Assembly: GCA_002431395.1 (NCBI GenBank) | Contig: DJEU01000022.1 | Location: 23,037-44,457, forward strand | DNA: 21,421 nucleotides | Direction: 5' to 3' | From: Lachnoclostridium sp. UBA5890 | GTDB taxonomy: Bacteria; Bacillota; Clostridia; Lachnospirales; Lachnospiraceae | Shown: positions 16,318 to 21,421 of the stretch, piece by piece | How the letters are laid out: each line of letters starts with the position of its first letter | Position numbering within the stretch: the stretch's first letter is position 1 | The notes under the pieces: generated by a model | Databases searched by the model: none | The model's input: only the letters and a program-made list of their open reading frames with translations | What the model was told of the DNA's origin: nothing | Program-made: the position numbers and the translations under genes

Positions 16318-17304
16318 CTATTTCTCTCCGGATGTTCCACTCAAAAACTCTACATACTTACCTGTTCCGATAGCAACTGCTGTCATCGGTTCTTCGGCCG
16401 TCATCGTCGTGATTCCGGTCTTGCTCTCGATCAATTCTTCCAATCCATACAAAAGGCTTCCGCCTCCGGTCAGGACAATTCCTCGATCGGCGATATCTGC
16501 CGCCAGTTCCGGCGGTGTCTTCTCCAATACACTGTGAACGGCATCCACGATCTGAAGTGTCGTATCGTGAAGTGCTTCCTCTGTCTCTTTGGAGGTAACT
16601 GTGATCGTCTTTGGCAGACCGGTTACCAGATTTCGTCCACGTACATCGACGGTCTCGACTTCCGGCCGTGGATATGCAGAACCGATACGGATCTTAATAT
16701 CCTCTGCGGTTCTTTCTCCGATCAGCAGATTGTGTTTCTTTCTCATATAACGAACGATCGCGTCATCAAAATCATCGCCGGCAATCTTAATGGATGTACT
16801 TACAACGGTACCTCCCAAAGAAATGACAGCAATATCCGATGTACCACCACCGATATCTACGATCATATTTCCACAAGGACGCGCGATATCAATTCCCGCA
16901 CCAATGGCTGCGGCAATCGGCTCCTCGATGATCTTTACATCTCTTGCGCCTGCCTGAAAAGCAGCATCTTCTACAGCTTTTCTCTCAACTTCCGTAACTC
17001 CGCTCGGTACGCAGATACTGATGAGCGGTTTGCGGAATCTCTGTTTTCCAACGGCTTTCGAGATAAAATATTTCAACATTTTTTCTGTCACTGTATAATC
17101 AGAAATAACGCCCTGACGAAGCGGACGTACGGCTACAATATTTCCCGGAGTACGGCCAAGCATCAGTCTGGCTTCTTCTCCAATCGCTTTGATTCGATTT
17201 GTGTCTCGGTCAAATGCCACTACACTTGGTTCTTTTAAAACAACACCTTTTCCTTTTACATATACAAGGATACTCGCTGTTCCCAAATCTATTCCAATGT
17301 CCAT
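16318..17304 (-). CDS. mreB: MreB/Mbl-family rod shape-determining actin homologue
   Basis: 328 residues, full length. Actin-fold nucleotide motifs are present: phosphate 1 at IDLGTASI (5-12), phosphate 2 at VDIGGGTSD (149-157), and the adenosine motif LTGGGSLL (278-285). Characteristic MreB stretches include SICVPSGVTEVERKA and IIEEPIAAAIGAG. It forms membrane-associated filaments that guide cell-wall elongation. The two flagellar rod genes directly downstream are the same as behind B. subtilis mbl, so this is more likely the mbl-type paralogue than the mreB of the mreBCD cluster. AAAGGAG precedes the ATG, and a good promoter lies about 90 bp upstream. Confidence 0.93.
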   Translation of the reverse strand: MDIGIDLGTASILVYVKGKGVVLKEPSVVAFDRDTNRIKAIGEEARLMLGRTPGNIVAVRPLRQGVISDYTVTEKMLKYFISKAVGKQRFRKPLISICVPSGVTEVERKAVEDAAFQAGARDVKIIEEPIAAAIGAGIDIARPCGNMIVDIGGGTSDIAVISLGGTVVSTSIKIAGDDFDDAIVRYMRKKHNLLIGERTAEDIKIRIGSAYPRPEVETVDVRGRNLVTGLPKTITVTSKETEEALHDTTLQIVDAVHSVLEKTPPELAADIADRGIVLTGGGSLLYGLEELIESKTGITTMTAEEPMTAVAIGTGKYVEFLSGTSGEK

Positions 17305-17392
17305 GACGTTCTCCTTTCTTCCTCTTCTTAGTCAATCGAACATATCATCTATTCCTATATCTACTTAATCTTACGTAAACATACCTACTTTA

Positions 17393-17420
17393 ATTATAAA
17401 CGCATTCTGGATTTTTTCAA
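17393..17420 (-). promoter_or_regulatory. Sigma-A type promoter of the mreB/mbl-flagellar operon
   Basis: On the minus strand TTGAAA (17415-17420), a 16 bp spacer and a perfect TATAAT (17393-17398). The predicted leader is about 85 nt and contains an 8 bp palindrome TTACGTAA at 17371-17378. It lies in the only intergenic gap ahead of the gene, after the scfB stop. Confidence 0.7.
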
Positions 17421-17464
17421 TCGTTTTTTTTAAATTTAACATATATTTCACATATTAACAAAAT

Positions 17465-18826
17465 TTACTCATCCAGTGCGGCTTTTATCATGATTGCACA
17501 TTCCACACGTTTTTTCTGAAGTGCGCAGCCGATCTCGTAAGGCTGGTTGATGTCACCATGCATATTATAGGCATTTGCGGCACATCCACCGCTGCAGTAA
17601 AATTTGGCAAAACAGTTGCGGCATTCTTCTTTCGCATAGACATTGCACAGTTTGAATTCATCGCGAACCGGCTCATTGACAATGCCGTCGTCCACATTTC
17701 CCAAAAGGAAATCTTCATTTCCCACAAACTGGTGACATGGATACAAGTCGCCCCAAGGAGTTACTGCCAGATACTCGGTTCCCGAGCCACAGCCGGAAAG
17801 TCGTTTGTACACGCATGGCCCGCCAGTCAGATCGATCATAAAGTGGAAGAAGTTGAATCCATTTCCTTCTTTTTCGCGTTTGATCATTTCTTTCGCAAGG
17901 CGGTCATATCCCTCGCAGATTACCGGAATGTCTTCTTCGCGGATCGCATATGGTTCACTCGGATCTGCCACAACCGGCTCAACCGAAATCTGCTTGAATC
18001 CCTCATCGGCAAGATGAAGCACATCTTCCACGAAATCCAGGTTATAATGGGTAAATGTTCCGCGCGCATAATAACGGTTCTGTCCGCGGCTTTCTGCTAC
18101 TTTTTTGAATTTATCCAAAATGAGATCATAACTTCCGTCGCCGTTTTTATTTGGGCGCATGTGGTCATGAACTTCTTTTCTTCCATCGATACTGAGGACA
18201 ATATTGTCCATCTCTTTATTGGCAAACGCAATGATATCGTCATCCAAAAGCACACCATTGGTCGTCAATGTAAAACGAAAATGCTTGTCATAGGGCTCTT
18301 CCAGACTTCTTCCGTAAGCAACCAGTTTTTTTACGACATCAAAATTCATAAGCGGCTCTCCCCCAAAGAAATCCACTTCGAGGTTGCGGCGGCTTCCGGA
18401 ATTTTTCACCAAAAAGTCCAGCGCTTTTTTTCCGACTTCATAACTCATCAGTGAACGGTCTCCATGGTACTCGCCCTCGCCGGCAAAACAATAACGGCAG
18501 GAGAGGTTACACGCATGCGCGATGTGAAGGCACAATGCTTTTACCACGGTCTGGCGTTTTTTGAAATCGATCACGCCGTCTTTATACGTATCTTCTGTAA
18601 ACAAGGTACCATTTTCCCGCATTTCTTCCAGATCCTGGTACAATTCTTCCATTTCCTCTTCTTTTACTTCCGGATATTTTTTCAAAATTTCCGCTGTGAT
18701 CTCTGCTTTTTCTTTTGTCTCATACATCCCGATCACATCATATGCCACGTCATCTACGACATGGATCGAGCCACTGTTTACATCTAAAACTATATTATAA
18801 CCATTATTTTTATATTGATGAATCAT
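17465..18826 (-). CDS. scfB: SCIFF peptide maturase, radical SAM/SPASM thioether-forming enzyme
   Basis: 453 residues. Residues 1-80 resemble a PqqD-like peptide recognition domain. The radical SAM cluster motif CNLSCRYC has Cys106, Cys110 and Cys113, followed by DFFGGEPLMNF. The C-terminal SPASM-type region is rich in cysteines for auxiliary Fe-S clusters (GGPCVYKRLSGCGSG, YPCHQF, EECRNCFAKFYCSGGC, then two more Cys). This matches the maturase that makes Cys-Thr thioether bonds in the SCIFF peptide, whose gene lies 146 bp upstream. The frame is open 61 codons further upstream, overlapping the precursor gene in another frame, but ATG at 18826 has TGAGGAT ahead and gives the family's normal length. 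Confidence 0.94.
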   Translation of the reverse strand: MIHQYKNNGYNIVLDVNSGSIHVVDDVAYDVIGMYETKEKAEITAEILKKYPEVKEEEMEELYQDLEEMRENGTLFTEDTYKDGVIDFKKRQTVVKALCLHIAHACNLSCRYCFAGEGEYHGDRSLMSYEVGKKALDFLVKNSGSRRNLEVDFFGGEPLMNFDVVKKLVAYGRSLEEPYDKHFRFTLTTNGVLLDDDIIAFANKEMDNIVLSIDGRKEVHDHMRPNKNGDGSYDLILDKFKKVAESRGQNRYYARGTFTHYNLDFVEDVLHLADEGFKQISVEPVVADPSEPYAIREEDIPVICEGYDRLAKEMIKREKEGNGFNFFHFMIDLTGGPCVYKRLSGCGSGTEYLAVTPWGDLYPCHQFVGNEDFLLGNVDDGIVNEPVRDEFKLCNVYAKEECRNCFAKFYCSGGCAANAYNMHGDINQPYEIGCALQKKRVECAIMIKAALDE

Positions 18827-18866
18827 CTTTTTATCCTCATTCCGTTTTGAATTCAAAGGTTGTTTC

Positions 18867-18880
18867 GAGGCAGCCGCCTC
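18867..18880 (-). other. Small hairpin in the scfA-scfB gap
   Basis: GAGGC (18867-18871) and GCCTC (18876-18880) pair around a four-base loop, with weak A-T and wobble extension outside. It lies 40 bp ahead of the scfB start and could affect translation or RNA stability. No T-run follows. Confidence 0.45.
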
Positions 18881-18901
18881 AAAATCACAATTTTCAATAA
18901 G

Positions 18902-18938
18902 AAAGGACTTTACCCGACCCAAATCAGGCAAGTCCTTT
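18902..18938 (-). terminator. Intercistronic hairpin, possible attenuator between scfA and scfB
   Basis: On the minus strand AAAGGACTT and AAGTCCTTT (18930-18938 and 18902-18910) are a perfect 9 bp inverted repeat. Three more pairs inside (including a G-U and a bulged A) extend the stem. Only a weak T-rich CTTATT follows, so it is more likely a leaky terminator or an RNA-end stabiliser than a full stop. It begins 35 bp after the scfA stop. Confidence 0.5.
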
Positions 18939-18972
18939 GCCACTTTTCGTACTTCTCCGATACAATCTGATC

Positions 18973-19113
18973 TTACTTGTTCTCGCAGCTCTGGTTTCCT
19001 ACTGTACAAGATGTCTTACAAGCAGACTGGCAAGATGTCTGGCACTCACCGCATCCACCTTTTTTCATTGTATCTTTCAAATTTTTTGTTGTCAGAGTTT
19101 TAATTCTTTTCAT
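18973..19113 (-). CDS. scfA: SCIFF ribosomal peptide precursor (six cysteines, 46 residues)
   Basis: 46 residues: MKRIKTLTTKNLKDTMKKGG, then a cysteine-rich core with Cys21, Cys24, Cys28, Cys32, Cys36 and Cys43, ending ENK-stop. Six cysteines in about 45 residues, with the GGCGECQTSCQSACKTSC pattern, is the SCIFF family. It is the substrate of the radical SAM maturase encoded directly downstream, which joins cysteine sulfurs to threonines; the biological role of the mature peptide is unknown. No bacteriocin-type transporter or peptidase gene is in the window. AGAGGAA lies about ten bases ahead of the ATG, and a strong promoter lies about 40 bp upstream. Confidence 0.95.
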   Translation of the reverse strand: MKRIKTLTTKNLKDTMKKGGCGECQTSCQSACKTSCTVGNQSCENK

Positions 19114-19151
19114 GATAATCAGTTCCTCTCATATTTATCGTATTATGGTTT

Positions 19152-19180
19152 AGTATATCACAACTTTTTCTCAATTTCAA
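19152..19180 (-). promoter_or_regulatory. Sigma-A type promoter of scfA
   Basis: On the minus strand TTGAAA (19175-19180), a 17 bp spacer and TATACT (19152-19157). The predicted start is about 30 nt ahead of the scfA ATG. It lies between the antitoxin stop and scfA, so scfAB is its own transcription unit. Confidence 0.72.
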
Positions 19181-19194
19181 TGGGGATTTGGCAT

Positions 19195-19836
19195 TTATTT
19201 TTCAATCAAATCTTCCATCGCGCAGCCAAGTGTTTTAGAAAGACGATATACCGTATCCGCGCTTGCTTTATTTATATCTTTATTGCGTTGCTCATACATC
19301 TGAATGGAGCGAAGGCTGACATTGGATTTCTGCGCAAGTTCGGATTGGGTACAACCGTATGCGGCCCGAAGCTGCTTTAAGTTTGTGTCTGGAAAATACT
19401 CCTTAATTCGTTCATTTACAATATCCGCAAACTTGGAGACATCTGCCTCATGGAGTGTGTAGTACATTTGCTGAAAATCCTCAAATGAGAACGCTTTGAA
19501 AATTTCACTGTACTTTCTTGCCGAATCCCATTGATAATAGGCAACCGCCCAACCAACCCAGTATTCTTTTGACCGACCAAAATGTTCCTCGGGTTCGTCG
19601 GTAATTTCTTTTCCCATTGTTTCCAAGATGATTTCACGCACTATTTCTATCCCGCTTTTTCCGGCAACATAGATCGGCTCACCATTTTCCATTCTTTTAC
19701 ATACGGTACTTGCCAAAAAAAGTTTTACAAAATCACCGCCCGCAATGTGGCAAGTATTTACGGCATAATCAAAAGCATCCCCCAATACTGCCTGCGCCTT
19801 ATTTCGATATATTTCTTGGTATGCGTGGATCGTCAT
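19195..19836 (-). CDS. Xre-type HTH protein, probable antitoxin
   Basis: 213 residues. The C-terminal part (about 154-211) is a Cro/Xre helix-turn-helix: LKQLRAAYGCTQSELAQKSN, then VSLRSIQMYEQR, ending in SKTLGCAMEDLIE. The N-terminal 150 residues have no domain I can name and probably bind the toxin. The start at 19836 is set by AGAGGAGG seven to eight bases ahead; an open frame 19 codons further upstream is ignored. It overlaps the 3' end of the DUF3990 gene by 38 bp, which indicates translational coupling. I infer that it represses the shared promoter through the palindrome at 20523-20538. Confidence 0.8.
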   Translation of the reverse strand: MTIHAYQEIYRNKAQAVLGDAFDYAVNTCHIAGGDFVKLFLASTVCKRMENGEPIYVAGKSGIEIVREIILETMGKEITDEPEEHFGRSKEYWVGWAVAYYQWDSARKYSEIFKAFSFEDFQQMYYTLHEADVSKFADIVNERIKEYFPDTNLKQLRAAYGCTQSELAQKSNVSLRSIQMYEQRNKDINKASADTVYRLSKTLGCAMEDLIEK

Positions 19837-20491
19837 TTGTAATACCTCCTCTGATAATATCCTGAATATACAAGCCATCGCTTTCTTCCTCAATCATTTC
19901 AAGATAATGCCGGTTTGCTTCGTCATCTCTTGCTTTACGAAGCACGTAAAACTCTTCTTTTTCAGCTACATCAAAGCCCTCAAACTGAATGCGGGAGAAT
20001 GCAAACTTGGATTTCAAGACGACCTGTTCACCTAATTTGCCCAGACGCATCGCTCTTGCAAGCTGCTCCACAGAAATTCCGTTATTCAAGAAAGACTCGG
20101 CATAATCAAAATAGGAGTCATCCGCACGATAACCCGTTATCAAATCGTAAGCATTCACATTAATACCAAAGTTATCAATCAAATACCTCTTAGCTCTATG
20201 TGCAACAGGCGTTTTTATCGAAAACAAACGATGTTCGACCAAAACTGCGATCCAGTTCAAAATCGTATAATCCGGACTGTTCAAATTTAGTATGTTCAGA
20301 TATTCGGTGTCCAATGTATATCGATTTGAAAAGCCATCTCTAAGAGAGGAAACCGCCCATTCTTTCGCAAGTCCCTCACTCTCCGTGCAGTAAAACCCCA
20401 GCCCGAAATCATTATTCTTTTTTCCCTCGCCAAAAACAGGGGTTTTCACAACTTTTTCCGATCCATGAAATAACGTGATTTTTTTGTCCAT
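19799..20491 (-). CDS. DUF3990 protein, probable ADP-ribosyltransferase-like toxin
   Basis: 230 residues from the chosen start. The N-terminus ITLFHGSEKVVKTPVF (His9-Gly-Ser) and NNDFGLGFYCTES (26-38, Tyr34) are the DUF3990 signature; the family belongs, to my knowledge, to the ADP-ribosyltransferase fold group with an H-Y-E type active site. A late GEQVVLKS may supply the third residue. Such proteins are found in toxin-antitoxin pairs; target and reaction are not known here. ATG at 20491 is preceded by GGAGGAA; a TTG five codons upstream, inside that site, is rejected. The toxin-like gene comes first and the HTH gene second, a HigBA-like order. Confidence 0.78.
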   Translation of the reverse strand: MDKKITLFHGSEKVVKTPVFGEGKKNNDFGLGFYCTESEGLAKEWAVSSLRDGFSNRYTLDTEYLNILNLNSPDYTILNWIAVLVEHRLFSIKTPVAHRAKRYLIDNFGINVNAYDLITGYRADDSYFDYAESFLNNGISVEQLARAMRLGKLGEQVVLKSKFAFSRIQFEGFDVAEKEEFYVLRKARDDEANRHYLEMIEEESDGLYIQDIIRGGITNDDPRIPRNISK

Positions 20492-20518
20492 TTGCAATTC
20501 CTCCAATCCCGTTTTACC

Positions 20519-20547
20519 ATTGTATCACTACAGTGATATTTCGTCAA
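20519..20547 (-). promoter_or_regulatory. Promoter of the toxin-antitoxin operon
   Basis: On the minus strand TTGACG (20542-20547), a 17 bp spacer and TACAAT (20519-20524). Both boxes match five of six consensus bases. The palindromic operator at 20523-20538 lies in the spacer and touches the -10. Confidence 0.75.
20523..20538. promoter_or_regulatory. Palindromic operator in the toxin-antitoxin promoter
   Basis: TATCACT-AC-AGTGATA, perfect 7 bp arms around two bases. It sits between the -35 and -10 boxes, where a bound repressor would block RNA polymerase. The Xre-type protein of the operon is the obvious candidate ligand; this is inference. Confidence 0.7.
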
Positions 20548-20573
20548 GTTGTTTCAAGTAATATCGCGCGGAT

Positions 20574-20602
20574 TTGACATTTTCTTCTTTCTGTGATAGG
20601 AT
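20574..20602 (+). promoter_or_regulatory. Promoter of the pnuC-type gene
   Basis: Consensus TTGACA (20574-20579), a 17 bp spacer and TAGGAT (20597-20602). It is divergent from the toxin-antitoxin promoter, with 26 bp between the two -35 boxes. Transcription should start near 20609, giving a leader of about 108 nt. Confidence 0.72.
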
Positions 20603-20620
20603 AACACCATCATTATTTAA

Positions 20621-20702
20621 CTGCCACCGGGTAGAGTGGTGCGAAGAGCACCCGCAGATACATCGTTAGGTCTTAGAAGATGTGTCTACGGGTGCCCTTT
20701 TT
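20621..20702 (+). promoter_or_regulatory. Structured pnuC leader: possible pseudoknot with competing terminator (riboswitch-like)
   Basis: CCAC (20624-20627) and GTGG (20636-20639) can form a hairpin with loop CGGGTAGA. The loop's CGGGT (20628-20632) is complementary to ACCCG (20650-20654), giving an H-type pseudoknot. GGTGC-GAAGA-GCACC (20638-20652) is an alternative hairpin. Both use the same bases that form the 5' arm of an intrinsic terminator: GCACCCG (20648-20654) with CGGGTGC (20689-20695), extended by AGATACATC/GATGTGTCT (20656-20664 with 20679-20687), and followed by TTTTT (20698-20702). Mutually exclusive folds just ahead of a transporter gene are the layout of a transcriptional riboswitch. 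I cannot match it to a class I know. Confidence 0.62.
20648..20702 (+). terminator. Intrinsic terminator within the pnuC leader
   Basis: A 7 bp GC-rich stem (20648-20654 with 20689-20695), one mismatch, then 9 pairs including one G-U wobble, a 14-base loop and five T residues. It ends only three bases ahead of the pnuC ribosome binding site GGAGG (20705-20709), so it is a conditional stop for the gene, not the end of an upstream one. Confidence 0.8.
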
Positions 20703-20716
20703 ATGGAGGTTTTCGT

Positions 20717-21409
20717 ATGAGTAAGAAAGTATTATCTTATTTTTCAATCGGCGAATGGATTTTGTGGTGTTTTTCCGTACTGCTGATCATCGTATCTTTT
20801 TATATTTGGGGCGGAAATGGCTTTTTAACACTTATCGCGTCCCTTATCGGCGTCACATCCATTTTGATCAACGCAAAAGGAAATCCGCTCGGCCAGCTGC
20901 TGATGATCCTTTTCAGTCTGCTGTACGGAATCATTTCCTATTCTTTTTCGTATTACGGCGAAATGATCACTTACCTCGGAATGACGATGCCAATGGCTGT
21001 TTTTGCCCTGATTACCTGGCTGCGTCATCCTTACAACGGAAATCGTTCCGAAGTCCAGGTCAACTCGATCACAAAAAAAGAAACGGCTGCGATGCTCCTT
21101 GCCGCCGTCCCGATCACTGCCATATTTTACCAGATACTGAACTATTTTCACACCGCAAATATTGTGCCAAGCACGATTTCCGTCACCACAAGTTTTGTTG
21201 CTGTTTACCTGACATTTCGCCGCAATCCGTATTTCAGTCTGGCTTATGTTGCCAACGATGTCGTCCTCATCGTCTTGTGGACGCTGGCAAGCCTCTGCGA
21301 CAAGCGGTATATCGCGGTCATCGTGTGCTTTGCGATGTTTTTGGTCAACGATATCTACGGGTTTATCAGCTGGCAGCGGATGAAGGTAAAGCAGGGGGTG
21401 TTGTGGTAA
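20717..21409 (+). CDS. pnuC: PnuC-type nicotinamide riboside/mononucleotide transporter
   Basis: 230 residues, the family's usual length, with about seven hydrophobic segments. Family stretches are visible: GNPLGQLLMILFSLLYGIIS, then YYGEMITYLGMTMPMAVFAL followed by ITWLRHP; late, ANDVVLIVLWTLASL and FLVNDIYGFISWQRM. PnuC proteins carry nicotinamide riboside or related vitamin precursors across the membrane; the exact substrate cannot be read from the sequence, and relatives take other vitamins. The frame is open 27 codons upstream, through the terminator hairpin, but ATG at 20717 with GGAGG seven bases ahead is clearly the start. It is the only plus-strand gene in the window. Confidence 0.9.
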   Translation: MSKKVLSYFSIGEWILWCFSVLLIIVSFYIWGGNGFLTLIASLIGVTSILINAKGNPLGQLLMILFSLLYGIISYSFSYYGEMITYLGMTMPMAVFALITWLRHPYNGNRSEVQVNSITKKETAAMLLAAVPITAIFYQILNYFHTANIVPSTISVTTSFVAVYLTFRRNPYFSLAYVANDVVLIVLWTLASLCDKRYIAVIVCFAMFLVNDIYGFISWQRMKVKQGVLW

Positions 21410-21421
21410 AATATAGTTGTA

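Noticed and set aside
17421..17464. Terminator after scfB
   Set aside because: Only a weak A+T inverted repeat (TTAA...TTAA) is present, and the T-run is on the plus strand, the wrong side for scfB.
17558..18454. 298-codon open frame on the plus strand
   Set aside because: Antisense to scfB; no family resemblance and no start signal.
18827..19009. 61-codon N-terminal extension of scfB
   Set aside because: It crosses the intercistronic hairpins and overlaps scfA in another frame; ATG at 18826 has a ribosome binding site and gives normal length.
20609..20702. T-box or NAD+-II assignment of the pnuC leader
   Set aside because: Too short and without the T-box sequence; the NAD+-II motif I remember differs in loop and stem bases, so I leave the class open.
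20636..20716. 27-codon N-terminal extension of pnuC
   Set aside because: It would be translated from the terminator stem; ATG at 20717 has GGAGG seven bases ahead and matches PnuC N-termini.

Overview
The window looks like chromosome of a low-to-moderate GC, anaerobic Firmicute, most likely a Lachnospiraceae/Clostridia member that has or had flagella. The pointers are strong AGGAGG-type ribosome binding sites, the SCIFF peptide with its radical SAM maturase (a Clostridia marker), an MreB/Mbl gene next to two flagellar rod genes as in Bacillus subtilis (mbl-flhO-flhP), and comFC followed by a yvyF-type gene. Species cannot be read from the sequence. All genes except the last are on the minus strand, so transcription runs right to left.

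Layout, left edge to right: (1) 1-122, the right-hand part of a structured palindromic repeat. (2) 158-7159, a tight five-gene minus-strand operon: recJ, a family 2 glycosyltransferase, a MoxR ATPase, a DUF58 protein and a membrane transglutaminase. The last three form the conserved MoxR-DUF58-transglutaminase cell-envelope module. (3) 7243-8542, a small accessory island: a stand-alone PD-(D/E)XK-type nuclease gene, a complete 192 bp copy of the repeat element found at 1-122, and 3.7 tandem copies of a 53-54 bp hairpin repeat. (4) 8543-14209, recD2, comFC, a yvyF-like zinc-ribbon gene, glf (UDP-galactopyranose mutase) and a second glycosyltransferase. (5) 14236-17420, mreB/mbl, flgF-like, flgG-like and a FlgJ-type rod-binding gene, with a clear promoter upstream and a strong hairpin terminator downstream. 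(6) 17465-19180, the SCIFF system: a 46-residue six-cysteine precursor gene (scfA, easily missed) and its radical SAM/SPASM maturase (scfB), with a good promoter and hairpins between the two genes. (7) 19195-20547, a toxin-first toxin-antitoxin pair (DUF3990 ADP-ribosyltransferase-like protein plus an Xre-type HTH protein), whose promoter carries a perfect 7+7 inverted repeat between -35 and -10. (8) 20574-21409, on the plus strand, a promoter, a roughly 108 nt leader with a possible H-type pseudoknot competing with an intrinsic terminator, and a PnuC-type transporter gene.

The most interesting parts are the structured pnuC leader, which resembles a riboswitch but which I cannot assign to a known class; the divergent arrangement of a probable NAD-using toxin beside an NAD-precursor transporter; the SCIFF precursor with its intercistronic hairpins; and the two repeat families of the island. 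All family assignments come from reading motifs by eye; no search was run.
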